DNA from: Cognatazoarcus halotolerans
GTDB lineage: Bacteria > Pseudomonadota > Gammaproteobacteria > Burkholderiales > Rhodocyclaceae
Direction: 5' to 3'
DNA: 64,000 nt
Assembly (NCBI RefSeq): GCF_009800965.1
Contig: NZ_WUAF01000001.1
Span: forward strand, 310,001-374,000
Each line of letters begins with the position of its first letter. Positions within the stretch are counted from its first letter, which is position 1. This document shows, piece after piece, positions 28,125 through 38,358 of the stretch. The translations under genes and the position numbers were made by a program. The notes beneath the pieces are model-generated. The model was given only the letters and a program-made list of their open reading frames with translations. It was not told where the DNA came from and did no database searches.

Positions 28125-30431
28125 ATGCAGAAGAAGAAATGCCCCGTCCGACGAAACACGATCGCCCGACGACCCGCTGACCGTACAAGCGCCCCCCGGC
28201 TACCAGAGCGGTCGCACATCCCGCTCGGCGCACTGATCTTCGCCGCTTCGATGAACAGCTTTGCCCAAGGCAGCGAAGCAGAGATCGAAGCGACGGAAAA
28301 GACGCGGACCCTGGGTACCGTGGTCGTCACCGATCAGCGCGAGGCCGCAAGCGGCCGCGAAGCGCTGCGCGCAACCGAAACGCGCATCGGCAAAGGCAAG
28401 CAGGCGCTGCGCGACATTCCCCAGTCCGTCACCGTAGTGACCGAGAAACTCATCGATGAGCGCAACCTCGACACCGTCAAGGAGGCACTCAAGAACACCG
28501 CCGGCATCACCTTCCAGGCCGCCGAAGGCGCCGAGGAGGACATTCGCCTGCGCGGTTTCCCGCTGGCGCAAAGCGGCGACATCTTTGTCGATGGCATCCG
28601 TGATCCGGCCTTCTACGACCGCGACACATTCAATCTGGACCGCCTCGAACTGTTGCGCGGTTCCGCCTCGATGCTGTTCGGTCGTGGCTCGACCGGCGGC
28701 GCAGTCAACCAGGTCAACAAGGAACCGCGCCTCATCGACGAAAACCAGGTCGACGTCACGCTGGGCAGCCACGACTACAAACGGGTGGTTGCCGATTTCA
28801 ACAAGAAGACCGGGGAAAACGCCGCAGTACGTCTCAACCTCATGAAGACCGACGCGGACAGCAACGGTGCCGGGTCGAGCATCGACAAATGGGGCGCGGC
28901 CGGCGCGCTGCGCTGGGGTATCGGCACCCGCGACGAATTCCAGGTCGGCTTCTTCCACCTCGACAACAACAACGGCATCAACTACGGCATGCCATGGATC
29001 CGCCCGACCACGACATCGAGTGCCCGCGACACCACCTTGCTGCCGATCGATCCCGACACCTACTACGGCTCCGCGAGCGACTACAACGATGGTTCCGCGA
29101 CCTACTACACCGCAAGCCACATTCACCGTTTCTCGAGTGACACCGAGCTGCGCACCGTCATCCGCAAGGGCTCGTACGAACGCGACCAACGCTCCGGTGC
29201 AATCCGCTTCGCTGCCGCGGGGGACCAGCCGGGCGGAATCGCAGCCAGCCTCGAGACCTTCGGCCCCGACACGGTGCTGCGCCGCGGAACCCACCTCAAG
29301 ATCCAGGACATGGACACCCTGCACCTGCAAAGTGACCTTTCCACAAAATTCGAAGCGGCGGGCTTCAAACATGAATTACTCGCCGGGGTCGACCTCGCCC
29401 GCGAGGAAAAGACGGTGTACGGCGCTCGCAATGCGGCACAGGGCGGCGTTGATCTGAGCAAGCCCTACACGACCATCGGCACGCCGGACGACGGTGCCTG
29501 GGTCGATGAGGCGAGCCGCGTGCTGCGCAAGACCAGCGACTTCGAATCCACCGCGTGGGGCGTCTATGCCCAGGATCTGGTCGAGGTCGCCCCCCACTGG
29601 AAGCTCGTCGCCGGTCTGCGTTTCGACGGCATGCACGGCGAATACAACACCTACTCGATCCCCGGCACCGCCCCCGGCCCGGTCACCGCCAGCAACTACG
29701 AACAGAGCATCTACAAGTGGAGCAAGCGTTTTGGCGTGCTCTACCAGCCCAATCCGCTGCAGTCCTGGCATTTCTCGTGGGGCACTTCTTTCAATACTTC
29801 AGGGGACACCTATTCGTACAACGCCGCGACGGTCGACACGCCACCGGAGAAAAGCCAGAACATCGAGATCGGCGCGAAGATCGACTCAGCCGACGGACGT
29901 TTCACCAACCGTTTCGCGATCTTCCGCTCGACCAAGCTCAACGAGCGCAACACCGACCCACTGATCAACATCGCGGTCCTCTCCGGAAAACGTCACGCGA
30001 CCGGCTTCGAGTGGGACTTCTCCGGATACATCACGCCGCGCTGGGAAATCTACGGTTCCTACATGTGGATGCCCTTCGCCAAGATCGACAAGGGAGCCGA
30101 AGGCTCGGAAGGCGTGGGCACCCGTCCCTCACTCACGCCGAAGCATTCGGGCACGGTGTGGAGCACCTATCTGCTCACCGACCTCTTCCGAGTCGGCGCC
30201 GGCGTGAACTTCCGCAGCCGCCAGCAGCCAAACCGCAACCCCGGTTGGTATGCTCCAGGCTACGCCACCATGGATCTCATGGCCGAATACACACTCCCAT
30301 CCGAGAAGATCGTGATCAAGGCCAACCTCAGCAACGTCTTCGACAAGCTCTACGCCGATTCGCTCTATCCGGGCCATTACGTACCTGGCCCGGGCCGGAT
30401 CTTCATGCTCACCACCAGCCTCAAGTTCTGA
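28125..30431 (+). CDS. TonB-dependent siderophore receptor (catecholate type)
   Basis: 768 residues from the ATG at 28125. A signal peptide with an unusually long, basic lead, a TonB box-like stretch ([10 protein letters not shown]), a plug domain (VPQSVTVV-type [12 protein letters not shown], then [17 protein letters not shown] and [14 protein letters not shown]) and a 22-strand barrel ending in FMLTTSLKF. The plug and the downstream piuC gene fit the Fiu/PiuA class that takes up monomeric catechol-iron complexes. The true ligand is unknown. Preceded by a Fur box; followed by a terminator before piuC. Confidence 0.93.
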   Translation: MQKKKCPVRRNTIARRPADRTSAPRLPERSHIPLGALIFAASMNSFAQGSEAEIEATEKTRTLGTVVVTDQREAASGREALRATETRIGKGKQALRDIPQSVTVVTEKLIDERNLDTVKEALKNTAGITFQAAEGAEEDIRLRGFPLAQSGDIFVDGIRDPAFYDRDTFNLDRLELLRGSASMLFGRGSTGGAVNQVNKEPRLIDENQVDVTLGSHDYKRVVADFNKKTGENAAVRLNLMKTDADSNGAGSSIDKWGAAGALRWGIGTRDEFQVGFFHLDNNNGINYGMPWIRPTTTSSARDTTLLPIDPDTYYGSASDYNDGSATYYTASHIHRFSSDTELRTVIRKGSYERDQRSGAIRFAAAGDQPGGIAASLETFGPDTVLRRGTHLKIQDMDTLHLQSDLSTKFEAAGFKHELLAGVDLAREEKTVYGARNAAQGGVDLSKPYTTIGTPDDGAWVDEASRVLRKTSDFESTAWGVYAQDLVEVAPHWKLVAGLRFDGMHGEYNTYSIPGTAPGPVTASNYEQSIYKWSKRFGVLYQPNPLQSWHFSWGTSFNTSGDTYSYNAATVDTPPEKSQNIEIGAKIDSADGRFTNRFAIFRSTKLNERNTDPLINIAVLSGKRHATGFEWDFSGYITPRWEIYGSYMWMPFAKIDKGAEGSEGVGTRPSLTPKHSGTVWSTYLLTDLFRVGAGVNFRSRQQPNRNPGWYAPGYATMDLMAEYTLPSEKIVIKANLSNVFDKLYADSLYPGHYVPGPGRIFMLTTSLKF

Positions 30432-30443
30432 ATCACCTCTTTG

Positions 30444-30470
30444 CCGCCCCGTCAGGGGCGGTCTTTTTCT
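30444..30470 (+). terminator. Intrinsic terminator between the receptor gene and piuC
   Basis: Stem CCGCCCC/GGGGCGG with loop GTCA, followed by TCTTTTTCTT. It ends only 17 bases before the piuC ATG, so piuC is either expressed by partial readthrough or from a promoter inside the receptor gene. Confidence 0.85.
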
Positions 30471-30486
30471 TCCGGGAACACGCCCC

Positions 30487-31170
30487 ATGCTGTTGCAGAT
30501 CCCCGATGTGCTGGATGCACACCAACTCGAGGAAGCCCGGCGGCTCCTCGCCGACGCCCCCTGGGAAGACGGTCGCAGTTCCGCCGGCACACAGGCCGCT
30601 CTGGTCAAGCGCAACCAGCAGCTGCCGCACGACTGCAAGGCTGCGCGCATCGTTCGTGAAAGCGTCGTCACCGCGGTCGAGCGCAGCCCACTCTTTCTCA
30701 CCGGAGCGCTGCCGAAGAAGCTCGTCACCCCGCGCCTGAACCGGTATGGCGGCGACACGCCAAGCTATGGAGAGCATGTCGACAATGCGATCCGTTTCCG
30801 TGCCGACGACGGCGTCCGCGTGCGTACCGATCTTTCCTGTACCGTGTTTCTCTCCGATCCGGGCGAGTACGAGGGCGGGGAACTGATCGTTCAGGACACC
30901 TATGGATCGCGCGCCATCAAGCTGCCGGCGGGCCACGCCGTGCTCTACCCGGGCAACAGCGTCCACCAGGTCGCGCCGGTCACCCGCGGCTGGCGCATCG
31001 CCTGCTTCTTCTGGATCGAGAGCATGGTCCGCAGCGACGAGCAGCGGCGCCTGCTGTTCGACCTCGACATGGCAATCACCCGTCTGCGAAGCCGCGATGG
31101 CGACAATGCCGAAACGGTCGCGCTCACCGGCACCTATCACAATCTGCTGCGCATGTGGGCCGACACATGA
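30487..31170 (+). CDS. piuC: Fe(II)/2-oxoglutarate-dependent dioxygenase PiuC
   Basis: 227 residues of the PKHD-type hydroxylase family. Iron ligands are His97-x-Asp99 (GEHVDN) and His160; Arg167 or Arg170 in VTRGWR would bind 2-oxoglutarate. piuC is habitually found with catecholate-type TonB receptors, as here; its substrate is not established in general. It is coupled by an ATGA overlap to a flavin-dependent oxidase-like gene. Confidence 0.92.
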   Translation: MLLQIPDVLDAHQLEEARRLLADAPWEDGRSSAGTQAALVKRNQQLPHDCKAARIVRESVVTAVERSPLFLTGALPKKLVTPRLNRYGGDTPSYGEHVDNAIRFRADDGVRVRTDLSCTVFLSDPGEYEGGELIVQDTYGSRAIKLPAGHAVLYPGNSVHQVAPVTRGWRIACFFWIESMVRSDEQRRLLFDLDMAITRLRSRDGDNAETVALTGTYHNLLRMWADT

Positions 31171-32252
31171 GCGCAGCCGGCAGCGGCCCGGTCAGCCTCG
31201 CCGACCACCAGGCGCTCGCACGCAGCCGGCTCGATGCCAATGCCCTTGCCTATTTCGAGGGCGGAGCGGCGGACGAACTGACCGTCGCCGCCAATCGCAC
31301 GGCCTGGGATGGCATGGCACTGTATCCACGGGTACTGCGCAGCCTCGCCGGCGGCCACACCGGCACGACGCTGCTCGGTCGCGCCCTCGCCCATCCGATC
31401 CTGCTGGCACCGGTGGCTTACCAGCGTCTTGCCCATCCGGACGGCGAAATCGCCAGCGCATGTGCCGCCGCCGCCCAGGGCGCCGGCATGGTGGTGAGCA
31501 CCCAGGCCAGCATTTCGCTCGAAACCATCGCAGGAGCGATCGCCGATGATGCGGACCGTGGGCCGCTGTGGTTCCAGTTGTATCTGCAGCACGACCGCGG
31601 CTTCAACCGCGAGCTCGTGGCGCGTGCCGAGGCCGCGGGCTACGAGGCCCTGGTGCTGACCGTGGACGCGCCCTGCAGCGGCGCCCGCGACCGCGAACGC
31701 CGGACCGGTTTCGCGCTCCCGCCGGACATCTCGGCGGTCAACCTCGCTGGCCTGCCGCCGCGCCCCCCAGGCGGGCGCACCGGCCTTTGCGCCGGGCTGG
31801 TCAACCAGGCCGCGGACTGGGACGACCTCACCTGGCTGCAGCGCGAGAGCCGCCTGCCGATCATCCTCAAGGGCGTCCTCCATCCCGCCGACGCGCGCAT
31901 TGCGCTGGACGCCGGCGCATCGGGGCTCATCGTCTCCAACCACGGAGGACGGGTCCTCGACACCGCCGTCGCGACCGCACGTGCGCTGCCGGCAATTACG
32001 GATGCCGTGGGCGACAGCCTCGCGGTACTGGTTGACGGAGGCATCCGCCGCGGCACCGACATACTCAAGGCAATCGCGCTGGGCGCCGACGCGGTACTGA
32101 TCGGCCGGCCCGTCATACACGGGCTTGCCAATGCAGGCGCAGCCGGCGTGGCGCACATCATCCGGCTGCTGCGCGACGAACTGGAGATTGCGATGGCACT
32201 GTGCGGCTGCGCGCGGATAGCGGACATCTCGTCCGACCTGCTTGCACCCTGA
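31167..32252 (+). CDS. FMN-dependent alpha-hydroxy acid oxidase/dehydrogenase family protein
   Basis: 361 residues forming an LldD/glycolate-oxidase TIM barrel. Active-site marks are present: Lys235 (IILKG), His259 and Arg262 (SNHGGR), the TVDAP strand and [10 protein letters not shown] phosphate loop. The family oxidises 2-hydroxy acids to 2-keto acids. There is no membrane-anchor segment. Its start overlaps the piuC stop, an unusual partner for that gene. It may process a siderophore-related hydroxy acid, or its flavin may serve iron reduction; both are guesses. Confidence 0.88.
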   Translation: MSAAGSGPVSLADHQALARSRLDANALAYFEGGAADELTVAANRTAWDGMALYPRVLRSLAGGHTGTTLLGRALAHPILLAPVAYQRLAHPDGEIASACAAAAQGAGMVVSTQASISLETIAGAIADDADRGPLWFQLYLQHDRGFNRELVARAEAAGYEALVLTVDAPCSGARDRERRTGFALPPDISAVNLAGLPPRPPGGRTGLCAGLVNQAADWDDLTWLQRESRLPIILKGVLHPADARIALDAGASGLIVSNHGGRVLDTAVATARALPAITDAVGDSLAVLVDGGIRRGTDILKAIALGADAVLIGRPVIHGLANAGAAGVAHIIRLLRDELEIAMALCGCARIADISSDLLAP

Positions 32253-32303
32253 GAGCCGCCCGGCTCAGGGCCCGGGAGTTGACCCGCATCAACAAAAATA
32301 CAA

Positions 32304-32322
32304 GTGCGAATCACTATCATTC
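32304..32322 (+). promoter_or_regulatory. Fur box upstream of feoB
   Basis: GTGCGAATCACTATCATTC, about 50 bases before the feoB start, resembles the boxes before bfd and the receptor (shared core TGCGAATCnnTnTCATT-like). Supports iron-repressed control of feoBA. Confidence 0.65.
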
Positions 32323-32371
32323 GTCAGCGATTCGCTTAAACTCCTGCCCCACTCATCCGTTCCGCCCCGCC

Positions 32372-34342
32372 ATGGATCTCAGCCCGCCGCCCCTCTCCCC
32401 GGAAAGTCCGCTCGATCACACATCGATGCTGCTGGTGGGACATCCGAACGTCGGCAAATCAGTCCTTTTTCACCGTCTCACCGGCACCTATGTAAACGTT
32501 TCCAATTACCCCGGCACCACGGTCGAGGTGTCGCGTGCGACGGCCCGCTTCGATCGAGCGATTTCGTTGCTCGACACACCCGGCGTGCTCTCGCTGCCGG
32601 GCCGCAGCGACGACGAACGCGCCACCATGCGCGCCCTGCTCAACGAGGAACTGCGTCTTGCGGTACAGGTGGGCGATGCCAAGAACCTGCGCCGCACCCT
32701 CACCCTGACCGCGATGCTGGCCGAACTCGGCGTGCCGATGGTGCTCGCCCTCAACATGAGCGACGAGGCCGCGGCACACGGCGTGGCGGTCGACCACAAG
32801 GCGCTCGGCGAGGTCCTGCGCATTCCGGTGGTGCCCACCATCGCCACCGGCGGATCAGGCATGCAGCCGCTGATCGACGCACTCGCCGTCGCCAGGGCGC
32901 CCGCGCCCCTGCTGCACTACGATGACGCCACCGAAGCGATCCTGCGCAGCACCACGGCTTTCGTCGAAGAACATGCCCCGCATCCACGCCTCGCCTCGCG
33001 CGGCCTCGCAATCCTGTTCCTCGGCGGCGATTCCGAAGTCGAGGACTGGCTGCAGGCCCGATGCGGCGTGCACTACCCGGAACTGCTCGCCCTGCGCAGT
33101 GAAGCCGATGGCGCGGGCAGCGAACCGCTCGCCGCCCGGCTCGCCGCCGAACGCGGCCGCGCCGCCGATGCGCTGTCGAAGACGGTGATGGATCAGCATG
33201 CCCGCGCGCGCCGGCCGATGGCGCAGCGGCTCGGCCAACTCGCGGTGCATCGTCTGTGGGGCTGGCCGATCCTGCTGGCCGTATTGTTCGTGGTCTATGA
33301 ACTGGTCGGCGTCTTCGGGGCGGAAACGCTGGTCGGCCTGTTCGAAGAGAAGCTGTTCGGCGAGATCCTCAATCCGGCGGTCACCGACTTCTTCACCGGC
33401 GCCTTCGGGCAGGGCTGGTTCACCGATCTCTTCGTCGGCCAATACGGCCTGTGGACAATGGGCATGACCTACGCGCTGGCGCTGATCCTGCCGATCGTCA
33501 CCACCTTCTTCCTCGCCTTCGGGGTGCTCGAGGATTCCGGCTACTTTTCGCGCCTGTCGGTCATCGCCAACCGCATGTTCGCACTGCTCGGCCTCAACGG
33601 CCGGGCGGTGCTGCCAATGGTGCTCGGCCTCGGCTGCGTGACCATGGCCACCCTCACCACGCGCATCCTGCATACCCGCCGCGAGCGACTCATCACCACC
33701 TTCCTGATGGCACTGGCGATTCCCTGCTCGGCCCAGCTCGGCGTGGTGCTCGGCCTGCTCGGCGGCATGACCTTCGGTGGCACCGTGATCTGGGCGGTGA
33801 CGATACTCTTCGTACTGCTGTTCACCGGTTGGCTGGCCGGCAAGCTCGTCAAGGGGCGGCGCATTCCGCTGGTCACCGAGCTGCCGCCGATGCGCCTGCC
33901 GGTGCTCGGAAATGTCATGAAGAAGACCGGCGGCCGACTCAAGTGGTACCTGATCGAGGTGATCCCGCTGTTCCTGCTCGGCACCTTCATCATGTTCATG
34001 CTCGACCGCCTCGGCGTCCTGCCGTGGATCATCCGCGCCGGCGAACCGCTGGTCACCGGCTGGCTCGGCCTGCCGCCCGAGGCGAGCGCAGCCTTCGTGA
34101 TGGGCTTCCTGCGCCGGGACTTCGGCGCCACCGGCCTGTTCGCGCTGTCCGGCCAGCTCTCGGCCGAACAGGCGGTGGTCGGCATGGTCACCCTCACCCT
34201 GTTCGTTCCCTGCATCGCCAGCATGATGATGATCATCAAGGAGCAAGGCGCACGCACCGCGGCGCTCATGCTCGCGATGATCATCCCGACCGCCTTCCTG
34301 GTCGGCGGCATCCTGCATCAGCTACTGAGGATTTTCTGGTGA
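32372..34342 (+). CDS. feoB: Ferrous iron transporter FeoB
   Basis: 656 residues from the ATG at 32372. N-terminal G domain: G1 GHPNVGKS (23-30), G3 DTPG (69-72), G4 NMSD (128-131). The C-terminal half is a multi-spanning permease. Gate regions read GLGCVTMATLTTRIL and PCSAQLGV, where E. coli FeoB has GCNVPA and SCSARLPV, so this belongs to a divergent FeoB subtype known from other anaerobes and betaproteobacteria. It is shorter than E. coli FeoB (773). feoA follows rather than precedes it. Confidence 0.95.
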   Translation: MDLSPPPLSPESPLDHTSMLLVGHPNVGKSVLFHRLTGTYVNVSNYPGTTVEVSRATARFDRAISLLDTPGVLSLPGRSDDERATMRALLNEELRLAVQVGDAKNLRRTLTLTAMLAELGVPMVLALNMSDEAAAHGVAVDHKALGEVLRIPVVPTIATGGSGMQPLIDALAVARAPAPLLHYDDATEAILRSTTAFVEEHAPHPRLASRGLAILFLGGDSEVEDWLQARCGVHYPELLALRSEADGAGSEPLAARLAAERGRAADALSKTVMDQHARARRPMAQRLGQLAVHRLWGWPILLAVLFVVYELVGVFGAETLVGLFEEKLFGEILNPAVTDFFTGAFGQGWFTDLFVGQYGLWTMGMTYALALILPIVTTFFLAFGVLEDSGYFSRLSVIANRMFALLGLNGRAVLPMVLGLGCVTMATLTTRILHTRRERLITTFLMALAIPCSAQLGVVLGLLGGMTFGGTVIWAVTILFVLLFTGWLAGKLVKGRRIPLVTELPPMRLPVLGNVMKKTGGRLKWYLIEVIPLFLLGTFIMFMLDRLGVLPWIIRAGEPLVTGWLGLPPEASAAFVMGFLRRDFGATGLFALSGQLSAEQAVVGMVTLTLFVPCIASMMMIIKEQGARTAALMLAMIIPTAFLVGGILHQLLRIFW

Positions 34343-34473
34343 CCATCGAGACCTCGGGCGCAGCCATCGCCCGGCCGCTGCCGGCCGCCCCGCATTTCCT
34401 GTTCCGCTGGGCTACACTGCTCATGCCGCATACCGCCCGCGGCCCGGCCGGCGGACACCAACCAACGCCCACG

Positions 34474-34731
34474 ATGAGCAATCGAGAGCATCTTCGCCTG
34501 ATCGGCGTTCCGGTCGGAAGCAGGATTCGCCTGGCCGAATTCGATGCCGCCATCGATCCCTTGCAGCGCGAACAGTTGCTCGCCTACGGCCTGTCGATTG
34601 GCCATCCGCTGGAAGTCCTGCAGCAACATCCGCTCACCGTGGTGCTCTGCGATCATGTCGAGATCGCGCTGGAGCACGTCGTCGCGGGTGACCTGTGGGT
34701 CGAGAAGCTGCCCAGCCGCGGCCGCACCTGA
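34474..34731 (+). CDS. feoA: FeoA domain protein
   Basis: 85 residues from the ATG at 34474, with the SH3-like FeoA domain (LRLIGVPVGSRIRLAEFD, then ALEHVVAGDLWVEKL), a cytosolic partner of FeoB. The frame is open back to a GTG at 34339 that overlaps the feoB stop (GTGA); starting there would add 45 residues of Ala/Pro-rich sequence without homology. A TACACT promoter-like box lies at about 34412, in the intervening stretch. Its stop lies 2 bases from the convergent azlD stop. Confidence 0.8.
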   Translation: MSNREHLRLIGVPVGSRIRLAEFDAAIDPLQREQLLAYGLSIGHPLEVLQQHPLTVVLCDHVEIALEHVVAGDLWVEKLPSRGRT

Positions 34732-34733
34732 AA

Positions 34734-35063
34734 CTACCAGCCCAGGCCTTTGCGCAGCAGCAGCAGAACACCCATGCCGGCAATGAAGGGCAGCCATGGA
34801 TTGCGCGGCCGGAGCGCAGTCATCAGCAGCACCGCCAGCGCGGCGGCAAGCTTTGGATTGAGCGGATCGAGTTCGCCGCCGTCGAGCACCACGTCCGGCA
34901 ACACCAGCGCCGACAGGGCCGCCGCCGGCGCATAGCGCAATGCGCGCTGCAGCGCGGAGGGAAGCCTCGCACGACTGCCGGCAACGATGAAGCTGCCCCG
35001 CGGAATGTGGGTTGCCAGCGCGATCAGCACAAAGGTCACCCATAACCATACGCCGCTGATCAT
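34734..35063 (-). CDS. azlD: AzlD family branched-chain amino-acid exporter subunit
   Basis: 109 residues with about four hydrophobic segments and the family opening (WVTFVLIALATHIPRGSF). AzlD is the small partner of AzlC, forming a branched-chain amino acid exporter. Its ATG overlaps the azlC stop (ATGA). It converges on feoA with 2 bases between the stops and no terminator visible. Confidence 0.9.
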   Translation of the reverse strand: MISGVWLWVTFVLIALATHIPRGSFIVAGSRARLPSALQRALRYAPAAALSALVLPDVVLDGGELDPLNPKLAAALAVLLMTALRPRNPWLPFIAGMGVLLLLRKGLGW

Positions 35064-35770
35064 GGCGCCTCCGCCTCCTTGCCATGCTGCCAGTGTTCCG
35101 CGGCAAAACCTGCGGCGATGCCGACCATGATCCCGGCGATCAGGCCCAGCTTGAGCGGCATGCCGCGCAGCGCCACCGCCGCGACTCCGCCGGCAAGCGC
35201 CGCCACCAGCATCGGCCGTGACGCCGCCAGCGGCACCAGCAACGTCATCAGGGCGATCGTCGCCATGAACTCGAGCGACCAGCCCTGCGGCACCAATTCG
35301 GCGCCGAGTACCCCAATCAGCACGAATACCTGCCACAGGCTCCACGCCCACAGCGACGGAGCAAGGAAAAAACCGAAACGCCAGTCCTTATCGGTTGACG
35401 CCAGCATCCGCTGGGCGCCGACCGCAAACACGCCGTCGACCAGCAGGTAGCCCGACATCAGCCGTTTGAGCAGCGGAATCCCTTCGAAAGCGGGCGAAAT
35501 CGCGGCGCTGAAGATCACGAAGCGCAGGTTCAGCACCAGGGCGGTAGCGACGATCAGCCACAGCGGCGCGCCACTGACGATCAGCGGCAAGGTGCCGATC
35601 TGCGCGGTTCCCGCGAAGACCATCAGCGTCATGCCGATCGCCTCGACGATCGAGAAACCGGCGGCGCGCATCGCCACCCCGGTAACCATCGCCCACGGGA
35701 CCAATCCGACCGACAAAGGGAGAAAGGCGCGGAAGCCCTCGCGAGCACCGCGCCGGAACGAGTCATTCAT
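35060..35770 (-). CDS. azlC: AzlC family branched-chain amino-acid exporter
   Basis: 236 residues with about five or six hydrophobic segments and the AzlC signature near the N-terminus (RAFLPLSVGLVPWAMVTGVA). Exports branched-chain amino acids or analogues together with AzlD, which follows in overlap. Substrate unproven here. 137 bases separate its start from the unknown gene upstream. Confidence 0.92.
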   Translation of the reverse strand: MNDSFRRGAREGFRAFLPLSVGLVPWAMVTGVAMRAAGFSIVEAIGMTLMVFAGTAQIGTLPLIVSGAPLWLIVATALVLNLRFVIFSAAISPAFEGIPLLKRLMSGYLLVDGVFAVGAQRMLASTDKDWRFGFFLAPSLWAWSLWQVFVLIGVLGAELVPQGWSLEFMATIALMTLLVPLAASRPMLVAALAGGVAAVALRGMPLKLGLIAGIMVGIAAGFAAEHWQHGKEAEAP

Positions 35771-35907
35771 GGCGAAACATCAAAGTGAAATGCGATCCGG
35801 AGCCGGATCGGTCCGGACCAGCCTAACCGGATGCGCGGCGGCCGTCGACCTCGCACGCAGCGGTACTGGCCCGGTCGCGGCGGCAGTACGCCCTGGCCCG
35901 CCTGGCC

Positions 35908-36834
35908 TCACTGCATCGGCGTGGCGCCGAACACCGGCATGGGATCGAGCCATACGCCACCATCCTCGGCCCGCCGGATGGCCAGGCCGAGTGCCGCAAA
36001 GACCGCCTGGATTTCCGGCAGCAGCGCCGCATACAACGCCTCGGCGCTACGCGTCTTGCCGCCGTAGAGTTGGCCGAGCACTTCGCCGAGTCGCGGCCAT
36101 GCTTCGCGCAGGAAACCCGATGCGAGAATCTGCTCGAGCTCCGGACTCAACTGCCCCAGAGGCCGGTCGAGACCGGCGAGATAACCCTGGCAATGCGCGG
36201 CCGTCTGCAGCAGGTGGGTGATCCTGCCGAGGCTCCTTGCGAACAACGCATCGAGGTCGTTGGCCGCGAGATGCAAGGTGATTTCCTCCTGCATGGAGGG
36301 CGGCAGCGCGTCGTGCAGGTCGGCGAGGTGATTGAGCATCAGATCAGACGAAGCCGGCAGCGACCATACCGCGCGGCGGGTCGAAAAATACTCCGCCCAC
36401 ATCGACTCGGCGATCGGCAACAGCTGACGGTCGAAATCGCAATCCAGCAGTGCGGCCAGCCCTTCCGCACGACCGAGGCGGATGCGTGCATCGTGAATGC
36501 GGCACAGCTCGCGGTGAAAGAGATGGACAAAACCCGCCACGGCCTCGGCGTCGCCAGCCAGTGCCGCCGACATGTGACGCCCGTCGAGCAGCACGGTCAC
36601 CGACTCCTCCCCGTGGATCGCCCGCACCACGCCTTCGCCGCCGACCGCATCACCGCCGGTCAGCTGGGCCAGGGCCAACGTGTAATCCTCGGCCACGACG
36701 ATCAGCTCGAGGTCTTCCAGATCGAGCTCCGGGTCACGCTCCACCGTACGTGCGATCAGGGTTTCTATCACCTTGGTCAGCATCGGCGCGGCACTCTGCA
36801 AGGCCTCGCCGCGACATTCAACCTGCACTTTCAT
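35908..36834 (-). CDS. Protein of unknown function with a HRELxxIHD motif
   Basis: 308 residues. The ATG at 36834 was chosen because AGGAGG lies 9 bases upstream; the ATG at 36843 directly abuts that sequence. There is no signal peptide or membrane segment. Residues 107-115 read HRELCRIHD, reminiscent of a broken zincin HExxH helix but lacking the canonical spacing. The C-terminal two thirds are helical, with many paired Leu and Arg. It is divergent from the D-threonine aldolase-like gene across 196 bases. I do not recognise the family. Confidence 0.7.
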   Translation of the reverse strand: MKVQVECRGEALQSAAPMLTKVIETLIARTVERDPELDLEDLELIVVAEDYTLALAQLTGGDAVGGEGVVRAIHGEESVTVLLDGRHMSAALAGDAEAVAGFVHLFHRELCRIHDARIRLGRAEGLAALLDCDFDRQLLPIAESMWAEYFSTRRAVWSLPASSDLMLNHLADLHDALPPSMQEEITLHLAANDLDALFARSLGRITHLLQTAAHCQGYLAGLDRPLGQLSPELEQILASGFLREAWPRLGEVLGQLYGGKTRSAEALYAALLPEIQAVFAALGLAIRRAEDGGVWLDPMPVFGATPMQ

Positions 36835-37030
36835 TTCAATCATCCTCCTGGCGGGCTCCTCGCGCGCCGCGAATCTGCGCATTGTACCGGCCGCGAACGT
36901 GCTTGGCCCGCGCGAACCCGGCACGACACCAGACCCGTGCGCATTTCGGGTACGCGATGGCGACGAGTCTGCTGTAATGCCGGCTACGGGCAATCTGCCC
37001 GGCGCGCCCGCCCGGAAGGACCGATCAGCC

Positions 37031-38338
37031 ATGAACACGCCCTCCCTTCACCTCGACGCGATTTTCGAGACCCGGCTCGACTGGAAATTCAAGATCGTCC
37101 CGCCGCATCTTTACGGCCTGCGGCTCGGCGAAATCGCGACTGCCGCTCTCACGCTCGACGACGAGGCCTTCGCCCTGCCGGCCGCCCTGATCCGCGAGGA
37201 TGTGCTGACCGGCAACAGCATCTGGATGCGCCGCTTCCTGGCTCACAGCGGCGCCAGCATAGCGCCCCACGGCAAGACCACCATGGCGCCGCAATTGTTC
37301 CAGCGCCAGCTCGATGACGGTGCCTGGGGGCTGACCGCGGCGACGCCGGCCCATTTGCGGGTATACCGCCGGCACGGCGTGCCGCGCATCCTCTACGCCA
37401 ATCAGCTGGTCGGGCTTGCCGATATCCGCTGGGTGCTCGACGAAATGGCGCGCGACCCGACGTTCGACTTCTACTGCCTGGTCGACTCGGAGGCAGGACT
37501 CGAACGACTGTGTCGGGCAATCGCGGAGCGCCCCGCCGGTCGGCCGCTGCAGGTTCTGCTGGAGGTGGGTGCCAGCGGTGGCCGCACCGGGGTACGCGGC
37601 GTCGAACAGGGCCTTGCGCTTGCCGAGCGGATTGCCGATGCGGCGCCAGGCATTGCGCTGCGGGGTATCGAAGCCTTCGAAGGAATCTTCGCAGGCCATC
37701 CTGCCGAGCGGCAACAACCGCAGGTCGAGGCGATGCTCGATACCGTGAGGACGCTCGCCCTGGCATGCCATGCGCGGGCGCTGTTCTGCGCTGGCGAAAT
37801 CATCCTCAGTGCCGGCGGCTCGGCCTTCTTCGATCTCGTCGTGGCAGGTCTTGGTGTCACGCTCCCGGGGAGCAGCCGGTTGATCCTGCGCAGCGGCTGC
37901 TATCTCACCCACGACAGCGTTCACTACCATCACCTTGCCGAGGCGATTGCGGCACGCAATCCGGGACTGGCCGTGCTCGGCACCGGTTTGCGTCCGGCGC
38001 TGGAGATCGTCGCGCAAGTCCAGTCCTGTCCTGAACCGGGGCGCGTGATCGTGGCATTCGGCAAGCGCGACGCCTCCTACGACATCGACCTGCCGCTGCC
38101 CCGCTGGTGGCTGCGCCGCGGCACCCATCGGCAGCCGCAGCCGCTCGACGGCTTCCGTGTCAGCAGCCTCAACGATCAGCACGCCTTCGTCGACGGCCCG
38201 TCATCGCACCCGCTGGCGGTCGGCGATCTCGTCGGCTTCGGGATCTCGCACCCGTGCACCACCTTCGACAAGTGGCCGCTCCTGTGGACGGTCGATTCGT
38301 CCTACCGGGTGAGCGGGGCGATCAGGACCTTTTTCTGA
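37031..38338 (+). CDS. PLP-dependent D-threonine aldolase / D-serine dehydratase-like enzyme
   Basis: 435 residues from the ATG at 37031. An alanine-racemase-type TIM barrel with the Schiff-base Lys82 in PHGKTTMAP, followed by a C-terminal beta domain with the metal-binding pair His407 and Cys409 (GISHPCTTFDKW). This layout is that of the amino acid deaminase/D-serine dehydratase (DSD1) and D-threonine aldolase families. It probably breaks down a D-hydroxy amino acid to a keto acid or an aldehyde plus glycine. The substrate is not decided by sequence. Confidence 0.88.
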   Translation: MNTPSLHLDAIFETRLDWKFKIVPPHLYGLRLGEIATAALTLDDEAFALPAALIREDVLTGNSIWMRRFLAHSGASIAPHGKTTMAPQLFQRQLDDGAWGLTAATPAHLRVYRRHGVPRILYANQLVGLADIRWVLDEMARDPTFDFYCLVDSEAGLERLCRAIAERPAGRPLQVLLEVGASGGRTGVRGVEQGLALAERIADAAPGIALRGIEAFEGIFAGHPAERQQPQVEAMLDTVRTLALACHARALFCAGEIILSAGGSAFFDLVVAGLGVTLPGSSRLILRSGCYLTHDSVHYHHLAEAIAARNPGLAVLGTGLRPALEIVAQVQSCPEPGRVIVAFGKRDASYDIDLPLPRWWLRRGTHRQPQPLDGFRVSSLNDQHAFVDGPSSHPLAVGDLVGFGISHPCTTFDKWPLLWTVDSSYRVSGAIRTFF

Positions 38339-38358
38339 GCGAGAGAGCCCGCTGGCAC

